Below are positions 50,972-60,235 of a DNA stretch of 64,000 nucleotides, one piece after another. The notes beneath the pieces were generated by a model. That model saw nothing but the letters and a program-made list of their open reading frames with translations. It did no database searches and was not told the origin of the DNA. The stretch is taken from assembly GCA_028822065.1 (NCBI GenBank), contig JAPKEL010000006.1, forward strand, positions 18,307 to 82,306, read 5' to 3'. Every line of letters begins with the position of its first letter. Within the stretch, counting starts at the first letter, position 1. A program made the position numbers and the translations under genes. This stretch comes from Woeseiaceae bacterium. Its GTDB lineage: Bacteria; Pseudomonadota; Gammaproteobacteria; Steroidobacterales; Woeseiaceae.

Positions 50972-52747
50972 ATGATTTATAAGCCCCCCATTGAAGATAT
51001 TGTTTTTTTGCTTAAAGATTGGATTGGCATACAAAATATCAACCAACTAAAAGGTCATGAAGAATTAGATATTGAAGATATTAGCTTTATTCTGGGTGAG
51101 GCTGGGAAGTTTTGTAGCTCAGAGTTACTTCCTATAAATAGTGTTGGTGATGAAGTTGGCGCTCAATTAATAGATGGAAGAGTAATTACACCTCCCGGCT
51201 TTAAAGAAGCTTATAAGCTTTATATAGAATCCGGCTGGACTGGAATCGATGCGAATGTCGAGCATGGTGGTAGTGGATTGCCAAAATTGGTTCAGTTTTA
51301 TTTTGATGAAATGTTGAGCGCCTGTAATTTGGCTTTTAAATTATATTCTGAGCTTAGCCATGGCGCTTATCAATTATTGTTAAACAGTGCTGCACAAAAT
51401 ATCAAAGATGCTTATTTACCAAAGTTAGCTTCCGGAGCATGGTCTGGCACGATGTGCTTAACAGAGCCTCACTGTGGGACAGATTTGAGCCTTATAAAAA
51501 CACAAGCAAGCTTTAAAGATGGCAGATATTTCATCAATGGCACAAAAATTTTTATTACTTCAGGCGATCAAGACTTAACTGAAAATATTTTGCATATGGT
51601 ATTGGCAAGGATCGAAGGAGCGCCAGAGGGAAGCAGAGGCATTAGTGTGTTTATGGTGCCTCGAAACCAGCTTCGAGATGAAGAGGCAATAGGATCATTA
51701 AATGGCGTATCTGTTGGCTCGATCGAGAAAAAAATGGGCATAAAGGGCTCAGGAACTTGTGTTTTAAACTTTGATAATGCTGAAGGTTATCTTATTGGCG
51801 ATGAAAATAAAGGGTTAGCGGCTATGTTCACTATGATGAATGCAGAAAGGATCACAGTTGGAATTCAAGGACTTGGTTTTGCTGATATCGCCTATCAAAA
51901 CGCAAAAGATTATGCTCGAGAAAGGCGTCAGAGCAGAGTACCAGGAGTAAAGCATACAAATAAAAAAGCCGATCCAATTATTGAGCAGCCTGAAATTAAA
52001 AGATTATTGCTTCGTATGCGCAGTCAAATTGAAGGTGGTCGAGCCCTTGCTACTTACGTTGGGTATCATGTTGATGTGATGCAGAAATCTCAAGAGCCAG
52101 CTAAAAGACAAAGAGCTGATAATATCGTCTCACTATTAACACCAGTGGTAAAATGTTATTTGTCTGATCTTGGAATGGAAAGTAGTTTATCCGCTCAGCA
52201 AGTATTTGGCGGTCATGGATATGTGCATGATTATGGGATGGAACAGTTAGTCAGGGATTGTAGAATTACTACAATCTATGAAGGAACCAACGAAGTGCAG
52301 GCGGCTGATTTTGTGTTTCGTAAGCTTATGCTAAAGGACAGCCATTTAATTGAAACTTTTATCGAAGAGTGGGAAAGTTCATTATTTCATGAAGCTTCAT
52401 CTGATGACGCAGACCTTGATTTAATTCTTGTTAAAACCAAACAGTCTTTTGGTCGCTTTAAAAAAGTCACAGCTTGGATTATTGAGCAGGTTAATATCAA
52501 CCCATTACATGCGATGGGAGCATCATCCGAATATACCCGTTATTTCTCATTGAACATGGTGGCTTTTTTGTGGGCAGATATCATGGCAGCTATTAGTAAT
52601 AAGGAAGGAGATTTTTATAGCAGTAAGAGAAAACTAGCCAAATTTTTCATATTACATATTTTGCCTGAAACTGTCAGCTTAGAACAACAGATACTCGATG
52701 GCGCCTCAATCCTGTCTGAGTTTGAGAGTGCTGATTTTAATGATTAA
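50972..52747 (+). CDS. Acyl-CoA dehydrogenase, DmdC/FadE-like
   Basis: A 591-residue FAD enzyme of the long acyl-CoA dehydrogenase group that includes 3-methylthiopropionyl-CoA dehydrogenase DmdC and bacterial FadE-like enzymes. Seen: the N-terminal extension MIYKPPIEDIVFLLKDW, LGEAGKFCSSELLPINSVGDE (as GEAGKFCSSELLPINSVGDE), MCLTEPHCGTDLSLIKT, FINGTKIFITSGDQDLTENI, VFGGHGYVHDYGMEQLVRD and YEGTNEVQAADFVFRK with the catalytic Glu. A C-terminal extension of about 120 residues is present. Sequence alone does not separate DmdC from general fatty-acid dehydrogenases. It follows the fusion gene by 12 bases and converges on the GcvT-like gene, overlapping by 4 bases. Confidence 0.87.
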   Translation: MIYKPPIEDIVFLLKDWIGIQNINQLKGHEELDIEDISFILGEAGKFCSSELLPINSVGDEVGAQLIDGRVITPPGFKEAYKLYIESGWTGIDANVEHGGSGLPKLVQFYFDEMLSACNLAFKLYSELSHGAYQLLLNSAAQNIKDAYLPKLASGAWSGTMCLTEPHCGTDLSLIKTQASFKDGRYFINGTKIFITSGDQDLTENILHMVLARIEGAPEGSRGISVFMVPRNQLRDEEAIGSLNGVSVGSIEKKMGIKGSGTCVLNFDNAEGYLIGDENKGLAAMFTMMNAERITVGIQGLGFADIAYQNAKDYARERRQSRVPGVKHTNKKADPIIEQPEIKRLLLRMRSQIEGGRALATYVGYHVDVMQKSQEPAKRQRADNIVSLLTPVVKCYLSDLGMESSLSAQQVFGGHGYVHDYGMEQLVRDCRITTIYEGTNEVQAADFVFRKLMLKDSHLIETFIEEWESSLFHEASSDDADLDLILVKTKQSFGRFKKVTAWIIEQVNINPLHAMGASSEYTRYFSLNMVAFLWADIMAAISNKEGDFYSSKRKLAKFFILHILPETVSLEQQILDGASILSEFESADFND

Positions 52748-53904
52748 CCGATATCATCTTTCAAAATTTTAATTTCTGCTGGGAACCAAGGTTTATCGCA
52801 AACATTAGCGTTCAGATCTCCTTGCGGTGAATCTATTACGATTCTCGTGCCAATATCTGCATAATTAACAGGGACATTAGCAAAACCAATATTTTTATTT
52901 AACCGAGGTGAATGGATGCATCTGGTTACATGCCCAATAATATTGTCAGCATCTTTTACAGACCAAAGATGCTCTGGCGCAGATGTGATGGGAACGCCAT
53001 CAATTTCAATACCAACGAGTTTTCTTTTCGGCCCTTCAGTTTTGATTTTTTGTAAGGCCTTTTTACCAATGAAGTCATCTTCACGATCTAGATTGACTAA
53101 TCTGCCCATACCGACTGTATAAGGATTATCGTAACGGCCAATATCTGAGGCATATGACAGCATTTCACCCTCTATACTTCTAATTAATTGTGGCGCTGCC
53201 GGTTTGATATTATATTTTGCACCTGCTTTTTCAACCAAATCCCAGAGCTCATTTCCACGAGACCCATCTTGAAGATAAAGCTCATAACTTAATTCGCCGC
53301 TCCAACCTGTTCTTCCAAGCACCAAGGGTATACCCTGAACCTCGGTTTGAACGGCACGATAATAACCAAGATCTATTGCTAAATCACCAAATAGTGCGTG
53401 CATAACATGTGGTGATTTTGGACCGCCCATCTGTAATGGCGATACATCTGGTTCGAAGACTTTTACATCCATTCCAGAGTTAATAGCAATACCTTCAATC
53501 CATAATAGAACATCTCCATCACCGGGCGAGATCCAAAATTGTTCTTCCCCCAGCCTGAGCAAAACAGCATCATTAATGATGCCGCCATCCTCACCAGTCA
53601 GAAGAATATAATAACATTTGCCCATATTACAATTTGATACGTCTCTAGGAGTGATAAATTGCACTAATTTATGTGCATCAGGACCGCTTATTTCAATTTG
53701 GCGCTCGACCGCAACATCAATCATGACCACATCATTAACCATGCTCCAGTATTCTTCGACAACGCTGGTATAAAGTGTTGGCATATACATGTGATTATAG
53801 ATGGAGAATGCTTTTGCACCACAACGTTTCGTAGATTCAAAATATGGAGATTTGCGAACTCGCGAGCCTATACTAATGTATGGGCTGAAATTGTTGTTGG
53901 TCAT
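52744..53904 (-). CDS. GcvT-family aminomethyltransferase, DmdA-like
   Basis: Tetrahydrofolate-dependent methyltransferase-fold protein of 386 residues. Seen: SRVRKSPYFESTKRCGAKAF, YNHMYMPTLY, VMIDVAVERQIEISGPDAHKLVQFITPRD (as DVAVERQIEISGPDAHKLVQ), GGIINDAVLLRLGEEQFWIS (20 residues), DVLLWIEGIAI, FEPDVSPLQMGGPKS and NPYTVGMGRLVNLD. These run closely parallel to DMSP demethylase DmdA as I recall it, but the segment GRTGWSGELSYELYL is closer to ordinary GcvT than to DmdA's GWSKQGGFEIYL. So this is DmdA-like; true DMSP activity is not shown. I start at the ATG at 53904, not at 53949, because the family N-terminus begins there. It is divergent from the amidohydrolase. Confidence 0.82.
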   Translation of the reverse strand: MTNNNFSPYISIGSRVRKSPYFESTKRCGAKAFSIYNHMYMPTLYTSVVEEYWSMVNDVVMIDVAVERQIEISGPDAHKLVQFITPRDVSNCNMGKCYYILLTGEDGGIINDAVLLRLGEEQFWISPGDGDVLLWIEGIAINSGMDVKVFEPDVSPLQMGGPKSPHVMHALFGDLAIDLGYYRAVQTEVQGIPLVLGRTGWSGELSYELYLQDGSRGNELWDLVEKAGAKYNIKPAAPQLIRSIEGEMLSYASDIGRYDNPYTVGMGRLVNLDREDDFIGKKALQKIKTEGPKRKLVGIEIDGVPITSAPEHLWSVKDADNIIGHVTRCIHSPRLNKNIGFANVPVNYADIGTRIVIDSPQGDLNANVCDKPWFPAEIKILKDDIG

Positions 53905-54052
53905 TACTATTCTCTTATTGGTTAATATTGAAACAAAAAAAAGTAGCATGCCGATTGTTTATTATCGAGTCAATCAAATTATTAAAAGAAATGTTATTTT
54001 TTACAGTGCTATAGTTGGTGTTGTCTATTTTTTCTTCAAGGAAACAAATTAA

Positions 54053-55468
54053 ATGAAAAAGATTCGTTTGATCGTATTATCATTTATGTCAATCTTCATG
54101 CTCAATGCCTGTCTCGTTCAGGAAAATTTAGAGGGTATAGCCATTACTAATGTTACGGTTATTGATGCTATGAACGGCCTACGTGAATCACAGACTGTTG
54201 TTTTTGAAAAAGATCGTATAATTGCCATAGAAACAACAAATGATAAGCCTCTCGAAGTATTAAAAGTCATTGATGGTACGGGTAAATTTTTAATTCCAGG
54301 CTTATGGGATATGCATGTTCATTTGACCTATGACGATGCTTTTACAGATGATATGCCATCATTGTTTTTAGCTTATGGTATTACAAGCGTCAGGGATACG
54401 GGTGGTCTAATAGATAAATTATTGCCAGTTATCGATAAGATGCGTGAGATTGACGCATTAGCACCTCGGGTATTTTTCAGCGGTCCTTTATTGGATGGAG
54501 AATTTGTTGTTTATGATGGCGGGCTAGTGCCAGAGATTGGCACTCAGAATGCCACCATTGAGATGGCCAATGAAAAAATTGAAATGCTTAAAAATTCTGG
54601 TGTCGATTTTATAAAAATATACGAAATGGTATCACCCGCAGTATTTTCAGCCCTTACGGATGCTGCTGAAAAATATCAATTACCTATTGCTGCACATATA
54701 CCTCTTTCAATGACGGCAAGTATAGCTGGACCAGAAGTGGATTCAATGGAGCACCTACGTAATGTTGAATTAGATTGTGCTGTCAATTCTTCTCAATTGC
54801 ATGAGGAGCGCTTATCTCGTTTGAATTCACATACTCAAGGTGCCGGTCTTACTTTGAGATCTAGTCTGCATCAATTGCAAAGATTGCCTGCAATTCAAAA
54901 TTATGATGAGCAGCGCTGTAATCAAACATTGGATAATTTAAGAGCTACTATTCAAGTGCCCACATTAAGATTGAATTCTTTTTCCATGCGACCAAGTTAT
55001 GAAAGAAATGATTGGAGTGAAGTGCTTGAAAGAGTGCCTGAAGGGGCTCAAGAAAAATGGATAGCAGCTACAGAAGACTGGTTTGAAAAGGAGAAAGATC
55101 AAGATTGGGATGGTTCGGAATTTGCGAAATGGAGCATTCAATTAGTTGGCAATATGCATAGACGTGGAGTTCCTATAGGGGCAGGAACAGATACGCCTAT
55201 TGGCATGGCTTTACCGGGATACAGCTTACACACAGAACTTGAGCTACTTGTTGAAGCTGGGCTGTCACCTATAGAGGCTTTGTACTCGGCTACAATAAGA
55301 CCAACTGAATTTTTTTCCTTAGAGGACACCATGGGCACCATTGAAGTGGGTAAAGTAGCTGATTTGGTTTTATTAGAAGCCAACCCTCTAGTAGATATAA
55401 GTAATACACGTCGAATTAATTCGGTTATATCAAAAGGCGTGGTAATTAATCCAGAGGAACTTTTATAA
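54053..55468 (+). CDS. Exported amidohydrolase-family lipoprotein
   Basis: A 471-residue metal-dependent amidohydrolase with a lipoprotein signal (lipobox FMLNAC, Cys20). Seen: the metal ligands in LWDMHVHL (His88, His90), a lysine in DFIKIYEM, histidines in IAAHIPL and DSMEHLRN, GAGTDTP with the catalytic aspartate, and the C-terminal MGTIEVGKVADLVLLEANPL (20 residues). This matches the imidazolonepropionase/prolidase-like group, which includes Xaa-Pro and other dipeptidases, so a peptide substrate fits the two peptidases that follow. AAGGA precedes the ATG. Confidence 0.87.
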   Translation: MKKIRLIVLSFMSIFMLNACLVQENLEGIAITNVTVIDAMNGLRESQTVVFEKDRIIAIETTNDKPLEVLKVIDGTGKFLIPGLWDMHVHLTYDDAFTDDMPSLFLAYGITSVRDTGGLIDKLLPVIDKMREIDALAPRVFFSGPLLDGEFVVYDGGLVPEIGTQNATIEMANEKIEMLKNSGVDFIKIYEMVSPAVFSALTDAAEKYQLPIAAHIPLSMTASIAGPEVDSMEHLRNVELDCAVNSSQLHEERLSRLNSHTQGAGLTLRSSLHQLQRLPAIQNYDEQRCNQTLDNLRATIQVPTLRLNSFSMRPSYERNDWSEVLERVPEGAQEKWIAATEDWFEKEKDQDWDGSEFAKWSIQLVGNMHRRGVPIGAGTDTPIGMALPGYSLHTELELLVEAGLSPIEALYSATIRPTEFFSLEDTMGTIEVGKVADLVLLEANPLVDISNTRRINSVISKGVVINPEELL

Positions 55469-55572
55469 CTTAACTATTCTTGAAGGTTTTTCGTTTTACC
55501 AGTCTCTAAGAATCGGTATAATCTCGCTTCTAATAGTATTGACAAGATATTTATTTCAATGAGGTTTAAGGC

Positions 55573-57441
55573 GTGAGATTGATAAAAATAGTTCAAATTA
55601 TATTGTTATTGTGTTGCTTTTCTTTTCTGAGAGCAGATGAGATTAAGTTAAGTGACTTAGAATCCATCTCTGAATCTGAGACCATGGTAATGGTACCAAT
55701 GCGTGATGGAGTTCGACTCGCAACCGATATTTATCGCCCAAAAGAAAACAAAGAAACACTACCGCTTGTTTTTATTAAAACGCCCTATAATTTTAATGAG
55801 ATTCAAGGTGCCACATTACAGTGGACGTATGAGGCAGTTAAGCGCGGTTATGCTGTGGCGATACAAAATGAAAGAGGACGCTATTACTCTGAAGGTGAAT
55901 GGGAGATATTAGGCAATCCTCGCACAGATGGATTTGATGCTTTGAGTTGGTTTGTCGAGCAATCTTGGTCAAACGGAAATATAGGTACATTAGGCTGCTC
56001 CTCTTCTGCTGAATGGCAAATGGCGCTTGCTTCACAAGATCATCCAGCACACAAGGCTATGGTGCCAATGGCATCTGGTGCTGGCATTGGGCGTGTGGGT
56101 GAATTCTATGAGCAAGGTAATTGGTTCAAAGGTGGCGTGCATCAAACATTATTTTCAGTCTGGCTTTATAGCGTTCAGCAACAAATCTATCCGCGCTTCC
56201 CAGCCGGGATGTCCCAAGAGGATTTGCAGCGTTTAAGAAAATTATATGACCTTACTCCTGATATGCCAGAGGTTGATTGGATCAAACAATTACGTAAATT
56301 GCCATCTATAGAATGGCTAAAAGATGCCGGTGCAAATATTGGACCCATGGAAGCATTAATGAAAAGAACGCCGGATCATCCTGATTGGTATAAAGGCGGA
56401 CTCTATCATGATAATGAAGAATTTAATGTGCCGGCCTTTTGGTTTAATAGTTGGTTTGATGTAAGTCAAGGGCCGAATCTTGCTATTTTTAATCATGCAA
56501 TAAAAAACGGCAAAGATAAATCAGTCAAAGCAGGGCAATACATGGTGATGGCACCCACGTTACATTGTGGTTTTTATAGAATTCCAGAAAACGAAGATTT
56601 AATTGTTGGTGAATTAAATGTGGGTAATGCTACGTTTCCATTTTATGAGCAAATGTTTGGCTTTTTTGACTTCTATTTAAAAGAAGAAAAAACTAAAATT
56701 TTTAATAAGTTGCCTAAGGTTCAGTATTACACTATGGGTAAGAATGCATGGCAGTCTGCTGACAGCTGGCCGCCAAAAGCAGCAAAACCTATGACATTAT
56801 TTCTTTCGAGTAACGCAGGAGCGAACAGCTTATTTGGTGATGGAGAGTTGGTTGATCACTCTCGATCTCCTTCTTCAAGTGATCAATTTACTTATGATCC
56901 TATGAACCCTGTTCCTGCACTCGGCGGCGGCGTGTGCTGCAATAAAAAAGCAGCATTGGGCGGCAGTTATGATCAACGAGGTATTGAAGCTAGGCAAGAT
57001 GTGTTGGTTTATACCTCTAAGGTTATGCAACAAGATCTTGAGGTGACAGGGAGTGTAAGGCCTATTATTTATCTTTCTTCGAGCGCTAAAGATACCGATG
57101 TGACCGTTAAGCTTGTGGATGTTTATCCGGACGGCAAAGCTTTTAATGTTGATGATACAATTTTTCGTTCTCGTTATCGTGAGGGTTACGATAAGCAAGT
57201 ATTTATGGAGGAGCAAAAAATCTATGAAATTAAACCCACGCCCATGTCAACCAGCTATGTATTTCAAGAAGGTCATAGAATTAGAATCGAAGTTTCATCC
57301 AGTAAATTTCCTCAATATATGAGAAATTTAAATACGGGCGGCAACAACTATGATGAAACAAAGGGTATAGTGGCTGAAAATATGGTTCATCATTCTTTTC
57401 AACATCCTTCTAAAATTATTTTTTCAGTGATTCAGGATTAG
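55573..57441 (+). CDS. Exported CocE/NonD (S15-like) hydrolase
   Basis: A 622-residue alpha/beta hydrolase of the X-Pro dipeptidyl-peptidase/cocaine esterase family. Seen: signal peptide (about 1-21), MVPMRDGVRLATDIYRP (about 40-56), the nucleophile elbow IGTLGCSSSAEWQMALAS with Ser143, a triad His likely near LHCGFYRIPE, and the C-terminal jelly-roll domain with DTDVTVKLVDVYPDGKAFNV (20 residues) and GHRIRIEVSSSKFPQY. Starts at GTG. The active-site loop GCSSS differs from the usual GxSYxG. It could be a peptidase, an acylase or an esterase. It converges on the M14 peptidase gene with 1 base between the stops. Confidence 0.88.
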   Translation: MRLIKIVQIILLLCCFSFLRADEIKLSDLESISESETMVMVPMRDGVRLATDIYRPKENKETLPLVFIKTPYNFNEIQGATLQWTYEAVKRGYAVAIQNERGRYYSEGEWEILGNPRTDGFDALSWFVEQSWSNGNIGTLGCSSSAEWQMALASQDHPAHKAMVPMASGAGIGRVGEFYEQGNWFKGGVHQTLFSVWLYSVQQQIYPRFPAGMSQEDLQRLRKLYDLTPDMPEVDWIKQLRKLPSIEWLKDAGANIGPMEALMKRTPDHPDWYKGGLYHDNEEFNVPAFWFNSWFDVSQGPNLAIFNHAIKNGKDKSVKAGQYMVMAPTLHCGFYRIPENEDLIVGELNVGNATFPFYEQMFGFFDFYLKEEKTKIFNKLPKVQYYTMGKNAWQSADSWPPKAAKPMTLFLSSNAGANSLFGDGELVDHSRSPSSSDQFTYDPMNPVPALGGGVCCNKKAALGGSYDQRGIEARQDVLVYTSKVMQQDLEVTGSVRPIIYLSSSAKDTDVTVKLVDVYPDGKAFNVDDTIFRSRYREGYDKQVFMEEQKIYEIKPTPMSTSYVFQEGHRIRIEVSSSKFPQYMRNLNTGGNNYDETKGIVAENMVHHSFQHPSKIIFSVIQD

Positions 57442-57442
57442 T

Positions 57443-60040
57443 TTATCTAGGCTGCTCAAAGGCCAAAGAAAAGAATAAGCTATTTAAAAATAATTTATTA
57501 GTCCCATACCAAGTGGCCCGAAAATTTGGATCATCAGCAAAAAGGATAATACTCCCATTGCCATATCTCTCCGCAACGAGGGCAGCTGTATTAGCGATTG
57601 CTCGCTGATTATTTTCTGATGCATAACCCGATAATATAGGAGAATCTTTGTAGGCTATAACAGTCCCATAAGGATTTTTCGGCCTAGATAAAATAGAAGT
57701 GGTATTTTTATGTAAGGCAATATTCTTATTGGAATAACCAAACCCTAGTGGATGAGTGATATCTAAGTCACCAGCAAAAATAGTACCGCCAATAAATTCC
57801 AGGGGATCACGACCTTCTTTTTCTGCATAAGCATATCTAATATCACTGTTATTAATTTGTTCGGCTTTATCATTTTTTACATCACCGTCAAGCAGGCTGT
57901 TCTGAATCCAATCAGCACCCTGTCTTATACCGATTATGGTGCCACCCTTACGGATCCATTGCGCTAATTCTTTATTAAATTCAGGGCGGTAGTTTTTGTA
58001 TTTACCGCCTGCAAAAATTATATGCGTATAACGATCAAATTCGGTATTTTGCATTAAATTTCGATCGCTTATTGTTACAGGAATTTCCATTCTTTGATCT
58101 AAAAGATGCCAGATTTCCCCTACGTTATACCAATCCATATCTCGACCAGCGACCAATAATATAGTTGGTTTTTGGATGGCTTTATTGAATTGACTGCCGA
58201 CATCTGGCGTTTTTGATCCAGCAACACTTCGTCCCGAGGTTAGTGCGTGTATTTCTATGCCATGATCTTTAGCAACGTCCTGCAAAAGCTTATGGATTTT
58301 TTCAGGCGTGACGGCTTGTCTATCAAACGAGACAATAATACTGCCTCGGTCAAATTCATAGATACCTTTGGAGGTGGAGGCGGTAAAAGGGTTAAGAGCA
58401 ACCTTGGTAAAAAGACTGGAATTTAAGATCCGATAGAGTGCTTTTGGTGAGTAATAATTAGACCATTCAAACGCATACGCATACTCAGGTTGATCGGGTT
58501 GTGGTGCAGACGGCTTGGCATTATCAACCAATTGTCCCAAAAGTTTATCACTAAGATTGACATCATTGATTTCGGAGTATTCTAAACCATAAGCGAGTGG
58601 CAGAGTCCAAGTTGAAACGTCATAAAATTTGCTGTCTTCAAACTCATGTGCAAGATCAAACATACCTCTAATGAGAGTATGTTGCGATTGATTAAGAGGA
58701 ACTATGACAGTTTCATCTCTTTTATAGTTTATTTGATTAAGCGTCACATCATTATTCAAATGATAAACATTGATACGGTGAAAATTTAACAAATCAATAA
58801 AATGATATAGGCGTGCTTTATCTTTTCCAGCGCTCAAGATATAAGCTTTGATTGGATGTTGGGCAGCTCTAGTCGGCACATTGCCATAAAATTCTTTTTG
58901 ATAATTCAGTAATTCTATTTTATTGTTAACGGCGCCTTGAGCATTAGCGATACTGGTTCTAAAGTGCTTAATGATGTTTTCGCGATAGGTCCTGATGCCA
59001 TTTCTGGTATCAATTTTTACGCCTCTTGCTGAGCTGGCTTCATGTAATATACCAACACCCCCATTAACAAGAGGAAATGAAGAGCCTTTACCGAGAAAAA
59101 AATGATCATAACGATCACCATGGAAATACAATCTTTTCTGCGAATCTAAAATCGCCTCTGAAGGTTTTACCACTTTAGCAACAAGCTCCATGCCTTGCTT
59201 TGGAATTAAGGGGTGATTTCTTGTAGGGACTCCTGGAGAGAAATAATAAGTTTGTTCACTCCCCATTTCATGGTAATCCACGGAAACATTGGGCCGCCAT
59301 TCATGCCATTTCGTAACCCATGCTCGTGGCTCAGGCTGGGTAGCTGAGATCCATTGTCGATTTAAATCAAAGCCATAATGATTGGTCCTGGTAAGCCGAC
59401 CATCGTAATTATGCTCTATATGCTCAGGATTTGAGTTAGGTATTTGACCGCCAAAAGTATCTAGCCAAGCAATACGATTTGCGTGCCCATCAGGATTAAA
59501 AACAGCAGTAATCAAGATTACGCTGTTCTTAAGTAGAGCATCAATTTCTTTGCCTTTCGCGGCGGCAAGATGATAAATGGTTGGAAGAGACGCATCCATA
59601 CCGCTCGATTCTGCCCCATGGACACCATAATTTAACCAAGTAATGACTGGCATATCTTTTTTGATATTTTGATTTGATGCTGGCTCAGTCAGGGCGATGT
59701 GTTGTTTTTTAATTTCATCAATCTTAGTTTGATTAGATTCAGATGTAGCAACTACAAATAAAATAGGCCTTCTTTCGTGAGAAAAACCAATAGTTTCTAT
59801 AGTTAAGCGATTTGAAAGATTAGCAACTAATTGGAGATAACTTACTAACTCGTGATGTCTAACAGGAGCCGCACCTAGGGGTCTTCCAAGAAACGAAGCG
59901 GGTGTGGGTATATCAATATTATAATTAATATTAGTTGGGAAGATCTCTTGATCGATGTCTTGTTGGTCATTTGCAAAGCTAATTTGGTAGGTAAAAATTA
60001 TGCTAATGATCCAGATTAATTGGTTGATTATGTTTTTCAC
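57443..60040 (-). CDS. Exported M14-family zinc carboxypeptidase
   Basis: An 865-residue secreted metallopeptidase. Seen: signal peptide (about 1-23), the zinc site NYGVHGAESSGMDAS (His141, Glu144), NPDGHANRIAWLDTFGG, RQWISATQPEPRAW, the second zinc histidine in SVDYHEMGSEQTYYFSPG, and a C-terminal part (about 600-865) with a glutamine-amidotransferase-like fold (ILLVAGRDMDWYN, IFAGGKYKNYRPE, GGTIIGIRQGADW). Starts at GTG with AAGGA upstream. The family cleaves C-terminal residues from peptides. Divergent from glmU over a 195-base gap that has no convincing promoter. Confidence 0.9.
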   Translation of the reverse strand: MKNIINQLIWIISIIFTYQISFANDQQDIDQEIFPTNINYNIDIPTPASFLGRPLGAAPVRHHELVSYLQLVANLSNRLTIETIGFSHERRPILFVVATSESNQTKIDEIKKQHIALTEPASNQNIKKDMPVITWLNYGVHGAESSGMDASLPTIYHLAAAKGKEIDALLKNSVILITAVFNPDGHANRIAWLDTFGGQIPNSNPEHIEHNYDGRLTRTNHYGFDLNRQWISATQPEPRAWVTKWHEWRPNVSVDYHEMGSEQTYYFSPGVPTRNHPLIPKQGMELVAKVVKPSEAILDSQKRLYFHGDRYDHFFLGKGSSFPLVNGGVGILHEASSARGVKIDTRNGIRTYRENIIKHFRTSIANAQGAVNNKIELLNYQKEFYGNVPTRAAQHPIKAYILSAGKDKARLYHFIDLLNFHRINVYHLNNDVTLNQINYKRDETVIVPLNQSQHTLIRGMFDLAHEFEDSKFYDVSTWTLPLAYGLEYSEINDVNLSDKLLGQLVDNAKPSAPQPDQPEYAYAFEWSNYYSPKALYRILNSSLFTKVALNPFTASTSKGIYEFDRGSIIVSFDRQAVTPEKIHKLLQDVAKDHGIEIHALTSGRSVAGSKTPDVGSQFNKAIQKPTILLVAGRDMDWYNVGEIWHLLDQRMEIPVTISDRNLMQNTEFDRYTHIIFAGGKYKNYRPEFNKELAQWIRKGGTIIGIRQGADWIQNSLLDGDVKNDKAEQINNSDIRYAYAEKEGRDPLEFIGGTIFAGDLDITHPLGFGYSNKNIALHKNTTSILSRPKNPYGTVIAYKDSPILSGYASENNQRAIANTAALVAERYGNGSIILFADDPNFRATWYGTNKLFLNSLFFSLAFEQPR

Positions 60041-60235
60041 TGTAATCCTTTTTATTTTTTATTTTTGGCTAATAACAAAATATCCTAATTTAGAAGAAAT
60101 TGACAATGTTTGTTTTATTGAAATTATCGTGCATTATTAGTTAAGTAATTGATTTATTTGATTGATATTATTATCAAATAGCTATAGTTTGTTGGAGTTT
60201 TGTGTTTATGAATGTGAGAATAATAAGGTAATTTT

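Noticed and set aside
53801..54052. Plus-strand frame of 83 codons antisense to the 5' end of the GcvT-like gene
   Set aside because: It lies mostly inside a well-supported gene on the other strand, has no clear ribosome site, and only its last 34 codons look hydrophobic by chance.
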